From contig CAJXSD010000001.1 of the NCBI GenBank assembly GCA_913060475.1, positions 1 through 64,000 on the forward strand: 64,000 nt of DNA, read 5' to 3'. Below the pieces are notes generated by a model. It saw nothing but the letters and a program-made list of their open reading frames with translations. It searched no databases and was not told where the DNA came from. Below are positions 56,452-64,000 of the stretch, piece by piece (positions within the stretch are counted from its first letter, which is position 1; every line of letters starts with the position of its first letter). This DNA is from an uncultured Paracoccaceae bacterium (lineage in GTDB: Bacteria; Pseudomonadota; Alphaproteobacteria; Rhodobacterales; Rhodobacteraceae). Made by a program: the position numbers and the translations under genes.

Positions 56452-57410
56452 GCCTGTCCCCCTAACTGTGCCCCTGACTGCGCGTTTCGCATATTGCGGG
56501 CCAGTAGATCCATGGCGGCCATACGAACCGCTACACCCATTTCCACTTGTTCTTGGATCACGGATCGGTTGATGTCATCGGCAATATCGCCGTCAATTTC
56601 GACACCGCGGTTCATCGGACCGGGATGCATAACAATCGCATCGGGTTTGGCATAAGACAGCTTTTCAGCATCCAGACCATAGCGGTGATAATATTCGCGT
56701 TCTGATGGGATAAACCCACCATCCATCCGTTCGCGTTGTAACCGCAGCATCATCACCACATCGACATCCTGCAACCCTTGGCGCATGTCGTGATAGACCT
56801 CGACCCCCAGTTCGGAAATCTGGGATGGCATCAGCGTGGGCGGCCCCACCAACCGCACACGGTTTTCCATTTTGCCCAGCAAAATCAGGTTGGATCGCGC
56901 CACGCGGCTGTGTGCAATGTCGCCGCAAATCGCGATGTTTAGACGATGCAACCGACCCTTGGCCCGACGAATGGTCAGCGCATCCAACAGCGCCTGCGTG
57001 GGGTGTTCATGTTTGCCATCGCCCGCGTTTAACACGGCGCAGTTCACTTTCTGTGCCAGCAGATCGACAGCGCCCGAATGGGGGTGGCGCACCACCAGCA
57101 AATCGGGGTGCATTGCGTTTAGGGTCAGCGCGGTGTCAATCAGGGTTTCACCCTTTTTGATGGAACTGGCCTGCATGGCCATATTCATCACATCTGCGCC
57201 CAACCGTTTGCCAGCCAGTTCGAAACTGGCCTGTGTGCGGGTGGAATTTTCGAAAAACATATTGATTTGCGTCAAACCCGCCAAGGCGTTGGAATGTTTC
57301 GTGAGTTGGCGGTTTAATGCGACATAGTTTTCTGCCACATCCAGAATTTCGGTAATGGCATCAGGGCGCAGGGGTTCAATCCCCAAAAGATGTCTTTGCG
57401 TAAAGCTCAT
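56448..57410 (-). CDS. pyrB: Aspartate carbamoyltransferase catalytic subunit
   Basis: A 320-residue enzyme: carbamoyl phosphate plus aspartate to carbamoyl aspartate, first committed step of pyrimidine synthesis. STRT at 56-59, [10 protein letters not shown], and HPGPMNRG late in the sequence. No pyrI regulatory gene is present; the partner is the dead dihydroorotase PyrX encoded next. No attenuator-like leader was seen in the 100 bases upstream. Confidence 0.96.
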   Translation of the reverse strand: MSFTQRHLLGIEPLRPDAITEILDVAENYVALNRQLTKHSNALAGLTQINMFFENSTRTQASFELAGKRLGADVMNMAMQASSIKKGETLIDTALTLNAMHPDLLVVRHPHSGAVDLLAQKVNCAVLNAGDGKHEHPTQALLDALTIRRAKGRLHRLNIAICGDIAHSRVARSNLILLGKMENRVRLVGPPTLMPSQISELGVEVYHDMRQGLQDVDVVMMLRLQRERMDGGFIPSEREYYHRYGLDAEKLSYAKPDAIVMHPGPMNRGVEIDGDIADDINRSVIQEQVEMGVAVRMAAMDLLARNMRNAQSGAQLGGQA

Positions 57411-57510
57411 ATGTGACCTCGCTGATTTGTAAGGGGTTTAATCGCACAGCGCGCATGGCACAAGGGTATTGTTGCTTTCCCTTGGTGGGTGGGCAAGCTA
57501 TTGTAGTGGT

Positions 57511-58293
57511 ATGGAATCGTATGATGATTGGCACGCTGCGCGCGCAGCACTGGACTGGCACATCGACCTTGGTGCAACCGAGGCGATTTGCGATGCGCCG
57601 ATCAATCGTTATGACTTGGCCGACACCTCAGCCAAAATCGCCCCCAAATCCGCCGCGGCCCAGCCTGCCGGCCCCGTAATGGCCGCCGAACCCGATGCGG
57701 TGGGCATTGCCAAATCATTGGCCCAACAGGCCCAGACACTAGATGATTTGCGTGCAGCGCTGGCCCAGTTTGAACACTGCCCCCTGAAACCTGGTGCGCG
57801 ATCTTTGGTTTTTGCCGATGGAAACCCCCAATCCCGCGTCATGATCATTGGCGAGGCCCCCGGCCGCGACGAAGATATGCAAGGCCGTCCCTTTGTCGGG
57901 CGTGCGGGGCAGATGTTGGATAAAATGTTTGCAGCAATCGGGCTGTCGCGGTCCGCTGATGTGCCGCAGAACGGCATTTACATTACAAATGTTGTGCCTT
58001 GGCGTCCCCCGCAAAATCGCGACCCATCGGCGGTGGAAATTGATATGATGATGCCCTTTGTCCAGCGCCACATTGCATTGGTACGTCCTGCGGTGATCAT
58101 TGCGATGGGAAATGTCAGCGCACAGGCATTGCTTGGCCAGCGCGGGATCACCAAATTGCGGGGCACATGGATGCAGGCGCAGGGCTGTGATGTCTTGCCG
58201 ATGTTACACCCTGCGTATTTGTTGCGAAATCCGATTGCAAAACGTGATGCCTGGGCCGATTTATTGGCGCTGAAACAGAAATTGGGGATGTGA
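57511..58293 (+). CDS. Family 4-like uracil-DNA glycosylase lacking most iron-sulfur ligands
   Basis: A 260-residue protein: about 80 residues of low-complexity N-terminus, then the UDG fold with IIGEAPGRDED (about 112-122), GRPFVGRAG, NVVPWRPPQNR and MLHPAYLLRN. Classical family 4 enzymes bind [4Fe-4S] with four Cys. Here only C90 remains; the other positions are F87, W164 and Met near 180. Uracil removal may still occur. The ATG at 57511 is chosen; no clear ribosome site. moaB overlaps its stop by one base. Confidence 0.87.
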   Translation: MESYDDWHAARAALDWHIDLGATEAICDAPINRYDLADTSAKIAPKSAAAQPAGPVMAAEPDAVGIAKSLAQQAQTLDDLRAALAQFEHCPLKPGARSLVFADGNPQSRVMIIGEAPGRDEDMQGRPFVGRAGQMLDKMFAAIGLSRSADVPQNGIYITNVVPWRPPQNRDPSAVEIDMMMPFVQRHIALVRPAVIIAMGNVSAQALLGQRGITKLRGTWMQAQGCDVLPMLHPAYLLRNPIAKRDAWADLLALKQKLGM

Positions 58294-58835
58294 TGACACA
58301 GATTGATGATGCCAAACCCTTTATCCCTGTGCGCATCGCCGTGTTGACGGTGTCTGATACACGGACCCTGGATCAGGATACATCGGGTCAGACATTGGTG
58401 GATCGAGTGCAGGCGGCGGGCCACATTTTGGCCGATCGCAAAATTGTAACCGATGATCGGGCCGATATTGCCGCCATTTTGCGCGACTGGATTGCCGATC
58501 CTGCGGTGGATGTGGTCATCAGCACGGGCGGCACGGGGCTGACGGGCCGCGATGTCACGGTCGAGGCGCACCGCGATGTTTATGAAAAAGAAATCGATGC
58601 CTTTGGCACCGTTTTTACGATCATCAGTATGCAAAAAATTGGCACGTCTGCCATCCAATCACGCGCCACAGGCGGCGTTGCAGGGGGGACATATCTGTTT
58701 GCCCTGCCAGGATCGACCGGCGCGTGCAAGGATGCGTGGGATGAAATTTTGGTCAAACAACTGGATTACCGGCATCGCCCCTGTAATTTTGTTCAGATTT
58801 TGCCGCGACTGGATGAACATCTGCGACGGAAATAA
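58293..58835 (+). CDS. moaB: Molybdenum cofactor biosynthesis protein B
   Basis: A 180-residue MogA/MoaB-fold protein: IAVLTVSDTRTLDQDTSG, ISTGGTGLTGRDVTVEA and LPGSTGACKDAWDEIL. It adenylylates molybdopterin or is involved in cofactor synthesis. The start is ATG at 58293 (TGATG junction); a GTG one codon upstream is also possible. No other moa or mog gene is nearby. Confidence 0.93.
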   Translation: MTQIDDAKPFIPVRIAVLTVSDTRTLDQDTSGQTLVDRVQAAGHILADRKIVTDDRADIAAILRDWIADPAVDVVISTGGTGLTGRDVTVEAHRDVYEKEIDAFGTVFTIISMQKIGTSAIQSRATGGVAGGTYLFALPGSTGACKDAWDEILVKQLDYRHRPCNFVQILPRLDEHLRRK

Positions 58836-58862
58836 CCGGCCCCTGCGTGTAATTGTCTGACC

Positions 58863-58901
58863 CCCTTGGCAATCGGCGAAATTCGCCTAAATTCCCAAGG
58901 G
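58863..58901. promoter_or_regulatory. Nested dyads upstream of the RND operon
   Basis: Outer repeat CCCTTGG (58863-58869) / CCAAGGG (58895-58901); inner near-perfect palindrome GGCGAAATTCGCC (58875-58887). No T tract, so it is a weak terminator candidate after moaB or an operator for the efflux operon that starts 35 bases on. Confidence 0.4.
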
Positions 58902-58935
58902 TAAATTTGTGCGAAATATTTAGAAAGGTCGCTAA

Positions 58936-60387
58936 ATGCGATTCATTAGAAAAAGCCTAATCGGCCTGTTCCTGTTTTCTGTAACGTTGGGATTGTTGGC
59001 CTATTCCGCGCAAATGGTCAAAACGGCCATTTCCGACCGTATGAATCAGGAAACCCGTGCGCCTCAGGCGCGCGAACGGACCTTTACCGTGAATGTCATG
59101 CGGGCCGAACCGGGGGTGTTATCGCCAACGCTGGATGTTTTTGGCGAGGTGCAGAGCCGCCGCACATTAGATTTGCGTATGGCGGCTGCGGGGCAGGTTG
59201 TGTTTCTGGATCCCGATTTTATCGAAGGGGGCCAAGTGCAAGCGGGCCAAGTGCTGGTGCAGTTGGATGATGCGGACGCACAATCTGCACTGGCGCGTGC
59301 GCGTGCCGATTTGATGGATGCGCAGGCCGAAATATCCGAGGCAGACCGCGCCATTCGTTTGGCGGCCGATGAATTGGATGCGGCGCTGGCGCAGGCCGGT
59401 TTGCGTGAAACGGCTCTGACCCGTCAGCTGGATTTGCAAAAACGCGGTGTCGGAACCGCAGCGGCCGTTGAGACGGCTGAATTGGCGGTGTCGGCCGCGC
59501 AGCAATCGGTGTTGTCCCGCCGCAGCGCCGTCGATCAGGCACAGGCGCGTCAGGCACAGGCCCAAACCCGTTTGGCGCGGGCCGAACTGGCCACACAGGA
59601 TGCCGAACGCCGCGTGAATGATACGGTTTTGACCGCGCAGTTTTCCGGCACCCTGTCGGGGGTGAGCTTGGTGCAGGGCGGATTGGTTAGCGTAAATGAA
59701 CGCATTGGTCAGTTGATCGACCCCACTGCGCTAGAGGTTGCATTCCGTGTATCAACCCAGCAATACAGCCGCCTGCTGGATCCGCAGGGGCAGTTATTGG
59801 CTCTGCCCGTCGAAATTACATTATCCTCGACCGGGCGCAGTTTGGTGTCGAACGCGGTCCTAAGCCGTGACAGCGGATCGGTTGCGCAGGGGCAGACAGG
59901 GCGTTTGTTATTTGCACGCATCGAAAACCCCATTGGTCTAAAACCAGGTGATTTTGTGACGGTGTCGGTTCAAGAACCCGACATAAATTATGCGGTCCGT
60001 TTGCCTGCGACTGCATTGTCACCCGATCAAACGGTTTTGGCCGTGGATGATGACAACCGGCTAGACCCCGTCGCGGTCACATTGCTGCGCCGTCAGGGCA
60101 ATGATGTGATTGTGCGGTCACGCGATTTGGCCGGTCGGGACGTTGTGATGCAACAAACCCCGCTGCTGGGCAAAGGGATCAAGGTCAAACCACTGCGCGG
60201 TGATGGCCTTGAGGTCCCTGACCAACCCGCAGAGATCACCCTGACACCAGAGCGTCGCGCGAAACTGATCGCCTTTGTCGAAGGAAACACGCGCATGCCG
60301 CAGGATGCCAAGACACGCATATTAACCCAGCTTAATCAGGAAAAAGTTCCAACAGATGTTGTTGAACGCATAGAAAGCAGGATGTGA
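58936..60387 (+). CDS. RND efflux periplasmic adaptor (membrane fusion protein)
   Basis: A 483-residue adaptor: N-terminal membrane anchor (about 8-28), lipoyl half VQSRRTLDLRMAAAGQVVFL, a long alpha-helical coiled coil (about 105-235, rich in Ala, Gln and Asp/Glu), the second half LNDTVLTAQFSGTLSGVSL-like region, a beta-barrel and a membrane-proximal domain with PDQTVLAVDDDNRLDPVAV. It links the pump to an outer-membrane channel encoded elsewhere. Followed seven bases later by the pump gene. Confidence 0.92.
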   Translation: MRFIRKSLIGLFLFSVTLGLLAYSAQMVKTAISDRMNQETRAPQARERTFTVNVMRAEPGVLSPTLDVFGEVQSRRTLDLRMAAAGQVVFLDPDFIEGGQVQAGQVLVQLDDADAQSALARARADLMDAQAEISEADRAIRLAADELDAALAQAGLRETALTRQLDLQKRGVGTAAAVETAELAVSAAQQSVLSRRSAVDQAQARQAQAQTRLARAELATQDAERRVNDTVLTAQFSGTLSGVSLVQGGLVSVNERIGQLIDPTALEVAFRVSTQQYSRLLDPQGQLLALPVEITLSSTGRSLVSNAVLSRDSGSVAQGQTGRLLFARIENPIGLKPGDFVTVSVQEPDINYAVRLPATALSPDQTVLAVDDDNRLDPVAVTLLRRQGNDVIVRSRDLAGRDVVMQQTPLLGKGIKVKPLRGDGLEVPDQPAEITLTPERRAKLIAFVEGNTRMPQDAKTRILTQLNQEKVPTDVVERIESRM

Positions 60388-60394
60388 GAGACCC

Positions 60395-63300
60395 ATGGCA
60401 CGTGATCTTCCCAAATCTGCAGGCGGTTTGTTTTCCTACTTTGCCCGACACCGCACGGCAGCGAATTTACTGTTACTTGTGTTATTGGTTTCTGGCCTCA
60501 TGGCGACACCGCGTATGCGGGCACAGTTTTTCCCCGACATTGTATCGGATTCCATTTCCATCGGTGTAACCTGGCAAGGTGCGGGCGCCGAAGATGTCGA
60601 CAGCGCAATTGTGCAAACGCTGGAACCCGCATTATTGGCCGTCGAGGGCGTGACCGAAGCCAGCAGCACATCGCGCGAAGGCAGCGCGCGCATTCGGCTG
60701 GAATTTGAACCCGATTGGGACATGTCCCGTGCCAAAGCGGATGTCGAAAGCGCATTGGACACGATTTCCAGCCTGCCCCAGGATGCGGATGATCCAACGA
60801 TTGTTCAATCGTCCTGGAGTGACCGCGTGACAGATGTTGTCATTTCTGGTCCGTTGGATATTCAGCAGTTGGGCCAATTTGCCGACGAATTTGTGATGCG
60901 TTTGTTTGACCAAGGTGTCACGCGCACCACAATCCAGGGACTGGCCGCACCCCAGGTTTTGGTCGAGGTGCCAACCGTCAATCTGATCCAGTATGATATC
61001 ACCATGCGCGATATCGCAAATGCCATCGCACAAGAGGTCGATGCAGATCCCGCAGGGGACGTGACAGGGGCCAATACGCGTGTGCGAACCGGTGTTGAAA
61101 AACGCACCGCCAAGGACATCGAACAGATTGTATTGGGGTCTAGCCCCGATGGATCGACGCTGACAATATCCGATATTGCTATGGTTCAGGATTTAGGGAT
61201 GGACCGCGGGCGCAGTTATTTCGTGCGTGGCAATCCAGCCGTGTCGATCCGTGTGGATCGTTCCCAAAAAGGCGACGCCATTGCCATTCAGCACGTGGTC
61301 GAGGATGTGGCGCAGAAACTGGAACTGACCCTGCCCCAAGGCACCACAGTCGAATTGATCCGGACCCGGGCCGAATATATTTCGGGACGCTTGAATATAT
61401 TGCTGCAAAACGGGGCATCTGGTTTGGTGCTGGTGCTGGGATTGCTGTTTTTATTCCTGAATGCGCGCACCGCATTTTGGGTGGCGGCCGGTATTCCCAC
61501 GGCAATGTTGACGGCAATCGCATTGATGTATGTGATGGGCATCACCTTTAACATGATTTCGTTATTCGCGTTGATATTAACGCTGGGCATTGTGGTGGAT
61601 GATGCCATTGTGGTGGGCGAACATGCCGATCAACGTGCGCGGTTGGGCCTGCCCCCGATTGTTGCGGCAGAAACGGCTGCGCAGCGGATGGCCATGCCGG
61701 TTCTGGCCGCCACCATTACAACGGTGATCGCATTTTTGGGATTAACCGCGATTGGTGGCCGATTTGGCGATATGATTGCGGATATTCCCTATACCGTGAT
61801 TTTGGTGCTCTGCGCGTCTTTGGTTGAATGTTTCTTGATCCTGCCCAATCACATGGCCCATTCAATTTCCGATGGAACGACTGTCAAATGGTATGATCGG
61901 CCCAGTTATTATGTAAACATTGGGTTTGAATGGTTCCGTGACCGCATTTTCAAGCATGTCATTGGTTGGATTGTTCAGGCCCGCTATGCCATGTTTGCGG
62001 GGGCGGTTGTTTTGCTGGCCTCTCAGGCTGTTTTGGTGATCAGCGGGACGGTGAACTGGCGGTTTTTTTCATCGCCGGAACAGGCGTCGATCACCGGCAA
62101 TTTTGCCATGCTGAACACGGCCACACGCGACGATTCTGTCGCAATGGCCAATGAATTGCAGCGTGCGGTCGACACCGTTGGTGCGCGCTATGAAACCGAA
62201 TATGGGCGCAATCCCGTGACCTATGTCCTGACCGAGGTTGGCGGAAATGCGGGGCGCGGTTTGGCAGGGGCCGATACGAAATCTGCCGACTTGCTAGGTG
62301 GCATTTCCATCGAATTGATCGAGGCCGACGAACGCCCCTATTCCAGTTATAAATTCTTAGGCGACATGCAGGCCGAGGTGCAAAACCACCCCCTGTTAGA
62401 GAGTTTTTCGTTCCGCCGTTGGGGATCGGGTCCCGGTGGCGATGCGCTGGATGTGCAATTTTATGGCGCATCGTCTGATACGTTGAAACGCGCAGCTGAG
62501 GATTTGAAAACCGCCGTTGCACAGTTTCCCATTGTCTCGGCGGTCGAAGATGATTTGGCCTATGACAAAGAAGAATTGGTCCTAGAGCTGACCGCGCAGG
62601 GACAGGCCCTGGGGTTCACCATTGATGGGTTGGGCCAAGTGTTGCGAAACCGTCTAAACGGGATTGAGGCCGCATCATTCCCCATGGGTGTGCGCAGTGC
62701 GGAAATCCGTGTGGAATTGCCTGATGGCGAGGTTACATCCGATTTTCTGGATCGCATGCAGTTGCGGGCGCCCAGCGGTGCCTATGTGCCTTTGGCCGAT
62801 ATCGTCAGTGTTGAACGCAAATCGGGGTTTTCGACGGTGCGCCGTGAAAACGGCATTCGCCTGATTTCGGTCACAGGCGACATTTCCGAAGATGATCCAG
62901 ATGCCGCAAACGAGGTTATGCGCGCCTTAGAAGAAGAGATTTTACCTGAAATCGCGTCAACCCGTCAGGTGGAGTGGCGTATGTCAGGGCTAAGCGAACA
63001 AGAGGGCGCATTTTTGTCGGATGCAAAAACAGGGCTGATTTTGGTTCTGTTGGGGATTTATCTGACGCTGACGTGGGTTTTTGCCAGCTGGACACGGCCC
63101 ATTGTGGTGATGACCGTTATTCCATTTGGATTGGTCGGGGCCATCTGGGGCCATTATGTTTGGGACATTCCGATGTCGATGTTTACGGTCGTGGGCCTGT
63201 TGGGGATGACGGGGATTATTATCAATGATTCCATCGTTTTGATCACCACCATCGACGAATACGCCAAGGATCGTGGATTGATCCCGTCGGTCATTGACGC

Positions 63301-63796
63301 CACCGCAGATCGTCTGCGGCCTGTGATGTTGACGACACTGACCACCGTTTTTGGATTGGGTCCGCTGCTCTATGAACAATCGTCCCAAGCACAGTTCTTA
63401 AAGCCCACAGTTGTGACTTTGGTCTATGGGTTGGGCTTTGGCATGATTTTGGTGCTGATCGTTGTGCCGTCACTGATCGTGATCCAAAGCGATGTGAAAC
63501 GCTATTTTGTGGCTTTGCGCCATTCCTTGGGGGCAAAACATATGCGTGTTAAACGGATGTTCATGGCGGCGGTTGCGCTAATTTTTGCGTGGTTGGCAGC
63601 CACATTGGGCGCTGTGATCGTCACCGATGAACTGCCTGCAATTATCCAAAATTATACGGACACGTTTGGGTTGTCGTCTGGTGCTGGATCTGCGCTGGCG
63701 CTGTTTTTGTTGGGCGCGGTTGTAATTGTGATTGTTCTGACAATCGCCACCCATGCAGCTCAGGCCGTGACATGGGTGCGACAGCGGCGAACCTAG
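60395..63796 (+). CDS. RND efflux pump permease (HAE1/AcrB-like) with extra C-terminal helices
   Basis: An 1133-residue transporter. Twelve core helices with the proton-relay Asp pair in LGIVVDDAIVVGE of TM4, two large periplasmic loops, and a repeat half with MTGIIINDSIVL. Typical AcrB has 1030-1050 residues; here about 84 more follow, with two further predicted helices (about 1055-1077 and 1098-1122). Substrate unknown; drugs, bile-like compounds or metals are possible. No TolC-like gene and no local TetR regulator are in view. Its stop overlaps the convergent next gene. Confidence 0.93.
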   Translation: MARDLPKSAGGLFSYFARHRTAANLLLLVLLVSGLMATPRMRAQFFPDIVSDSISIGVTWQGAGAEDVDSAIVQTLEPALLAVEGVTEASSTSREGSARIRLEFEPDWDMSRAKADVESALDTISSLPQDADDPTIVQSSWSDRVTDVVISGPLDIQQLGQFADEFVMRLFDQGVTRTTIQGLAAPQVLVEVPTVNLIQYDITMRDIANAIAQEVDADPAGDVTGANTRVRTGVEKRTAKDIEQIVLGSSPDGSTLTISDIAMVQDLGMDRGRSYFVRGNPAVSIRVDRSQKGDAIAIQHVVEDVAQKLELTLPQGTTVELIRTRAEYISGRLNILLQNGASGLVLVLGLLFLFLNARTAFWVAAGIPTAMLTAIALMYVMGITFNMISLFALILTLGIVVDDAIVVGEHADQRARLGLPPIVAAETAAQRMAMPVLAATITTVIAFLGLTAIGGRFGDMIADIPYTVILVLCASLVECFLILPNHMAHSISDGTTVKWYDRPSYYVNIGFEWFRDRIFKHVIGWIVQARYAMFAGAVVLLASQAVLVISGTVNWRFFSSPEQASITGNFAMLNTATRDDSVAMANELQRAVDTVGARYETEYGRNPVTYVLTEVGGNAGRGLAGADTKSADLLGGISIELIEADERPYSSYKFLGDMQAEVQNHPLLESFSFRRWGSGPGGDALDVQFYGASSDTLKRAAEDLKTAVAQFPIVSAVEDDLAYDKEELVLELTAQGQALGFTIDGLGQVLRNRLNGIEAASFPMGVRSAEIRVELPDGEVTSDFLDRMQLRAPSGAYVPLADIVSVERKSGFSTVRRENGIRLISVTGDISEDDPDAANEVMRALEEEILPEIASTRQVEWRMSGLSEQEGAFLSDAKTGLILVLLGIYLTLTWVFASWTRPIVVMTVIPFGLVGAIWGHYVWDIPMSMFTVVGLLGMTGIIINDSIVLITTIDEYAKDRGLIPSVIDATADRLRPVMLTTLTTVFGLGPLLYEQSSQAQFLKPTVVTLVYGLGFGMILVLIVVPSLIVIQSDVKRYFVALRHSLGAKHMRVKRMFMAAVALIFAWLAATLGAVIVTDELPAIIQNYTDTFGLSSGAGSALALFLLGAVVIVIVLTIATHAAQAVTWVRQRRT

Positions 63797-64000
63797 CGGC
63801 TGTGACAGCCGATTTGTTCGATAACCGTATTCGGCCCCAGAACGGAAATGCGAATGCGGGACCGGTCAATTGCGGCCATTGCCCCTGTCATTGGGATCAA
63901 CTGCGCCTGACCGGTCAATGTGTCACCATCGCGGGTTGTGGCCCCATTTTGCGCCCATAGGTCATGGTCCATATATTCAACGACACTGCGTTCCCAGTCC
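63793..64000 (-). CDS. C-terminal fragment of an unidentified protein (runs off the right edge)
   Basis: The last 68 codons of a minus-strand frame open to the window edge. Readable stretches include VVEYMDHDLWAQNGATTRDGD, AQLIPMTGAMAAIDRSRIR and SVLGPNTVIEQIG, which look like a real soluble protein with no membrane helix. The stop shares three bases with the RND permease stop region on the other strand. I do not recognise the family. Confidence 0.6.
   Translation of the reverse strand, partial: DWERSVVEYMDHDLWAQNGATTRDGDTLTGQAQLIPMTGAMAAIDRSRIRISVLGPNTVIEQIGCHSR

Overview
The window is a gene-dense (about 95% coding) stretch of a chromosome from an alphaproteobacterium of the order Rhodobacterales, most likely the marine Roseobacter group. 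The signs are a Rhodobacter-type porin end, GTP cyclohydrolase II with a long N-terminal extension, HspQ, the MoxR/DUF58/DUF4159 cluster, glcDEF, a glycosyltransferase with a DUF5928-like C-terminal part, and a pyrB gene followed by a catalytically dead dihydroorotase homologue. Base composition and codon use are fairly even. I see no rRNA or tRNA gene, CRISPR array, insertion sequence, integrase or prophage.

Layout. 1-4.4 kb: porin end and strong terminator, yggS, a convergent ribA-ldt pair, an orphan OmpR-type response regulator followed by a likely small RNA, and soxR divergent from a VOC-family gene with a clear SoxR-type promoter between them. 4.4-7.1 kb: xth, a thioredoxin-TPR chaperedoxin, a LON-domain protein and a Trm112-like protein. 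7.1-15.7 kb: ubiH-type hydroxylase, amidase, aminotransferase, ftsK, lolA, an SLT lipoprotein and hspQ. 15.7-23.3 kb: gamma-glutamyltransferase, an anti-sigma kinase/STAS pair, thiolase, free-methionine sulfoxide reductase, OmpA lipoprotein, AraC-Ogt fusion, nth and adenosine kinase. 23.3-27.3 kb: sulfotransferase and glycosyltransferase, HIT protein, ABC ATPase, zinc-finger protein. 27.3-28.9 kb: an array of four small class IVb-pilin-like genes with duplicated leader sequences, the most unusual locus here. 29-32.7 kb: polA and two small conserved genes. 32.7-39.4 kb: a translationally coupled MoxR-DUF58-DUF4159-membrane protein operon. 39.4-44 kb: DUF599 and glcDEF. 44-49.8 kb: secreted protease, Hsp20, phosphodiester glycosidase/rbfA, dapB, a small secreted protein, rnhA/DUF3429/ispH. 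49.9-57.4 kb: hybrid histidine kinase, H-type lectin, prs, hydrolase, and a pyrB-pyrX-plsY operon. 57.5-64 kb: a family-4-like uracil-DNA glycosylase with moaB, and an RND efflux pair.

Most genes serve central functions: riboflavin, lysine/peptidoglycan, pyrimidine, isoprenoid and PRPP synthesis; DNA repair and replication; lipoprotein sorting; proteostasis. The accessory interest lies in the pilin-like array, the candidate anti-Shine-Dalgarno small RNA at 3.46 kb, the SoxR-controlled VOC gene, and several proteins that keep a fold but have lost canonical residues (PyrX, the UDG, a pseudo-receiver in the histidine kinase, the RibA extension). Nearly all calls rest on motifs read by eye; none was tested by a database search.
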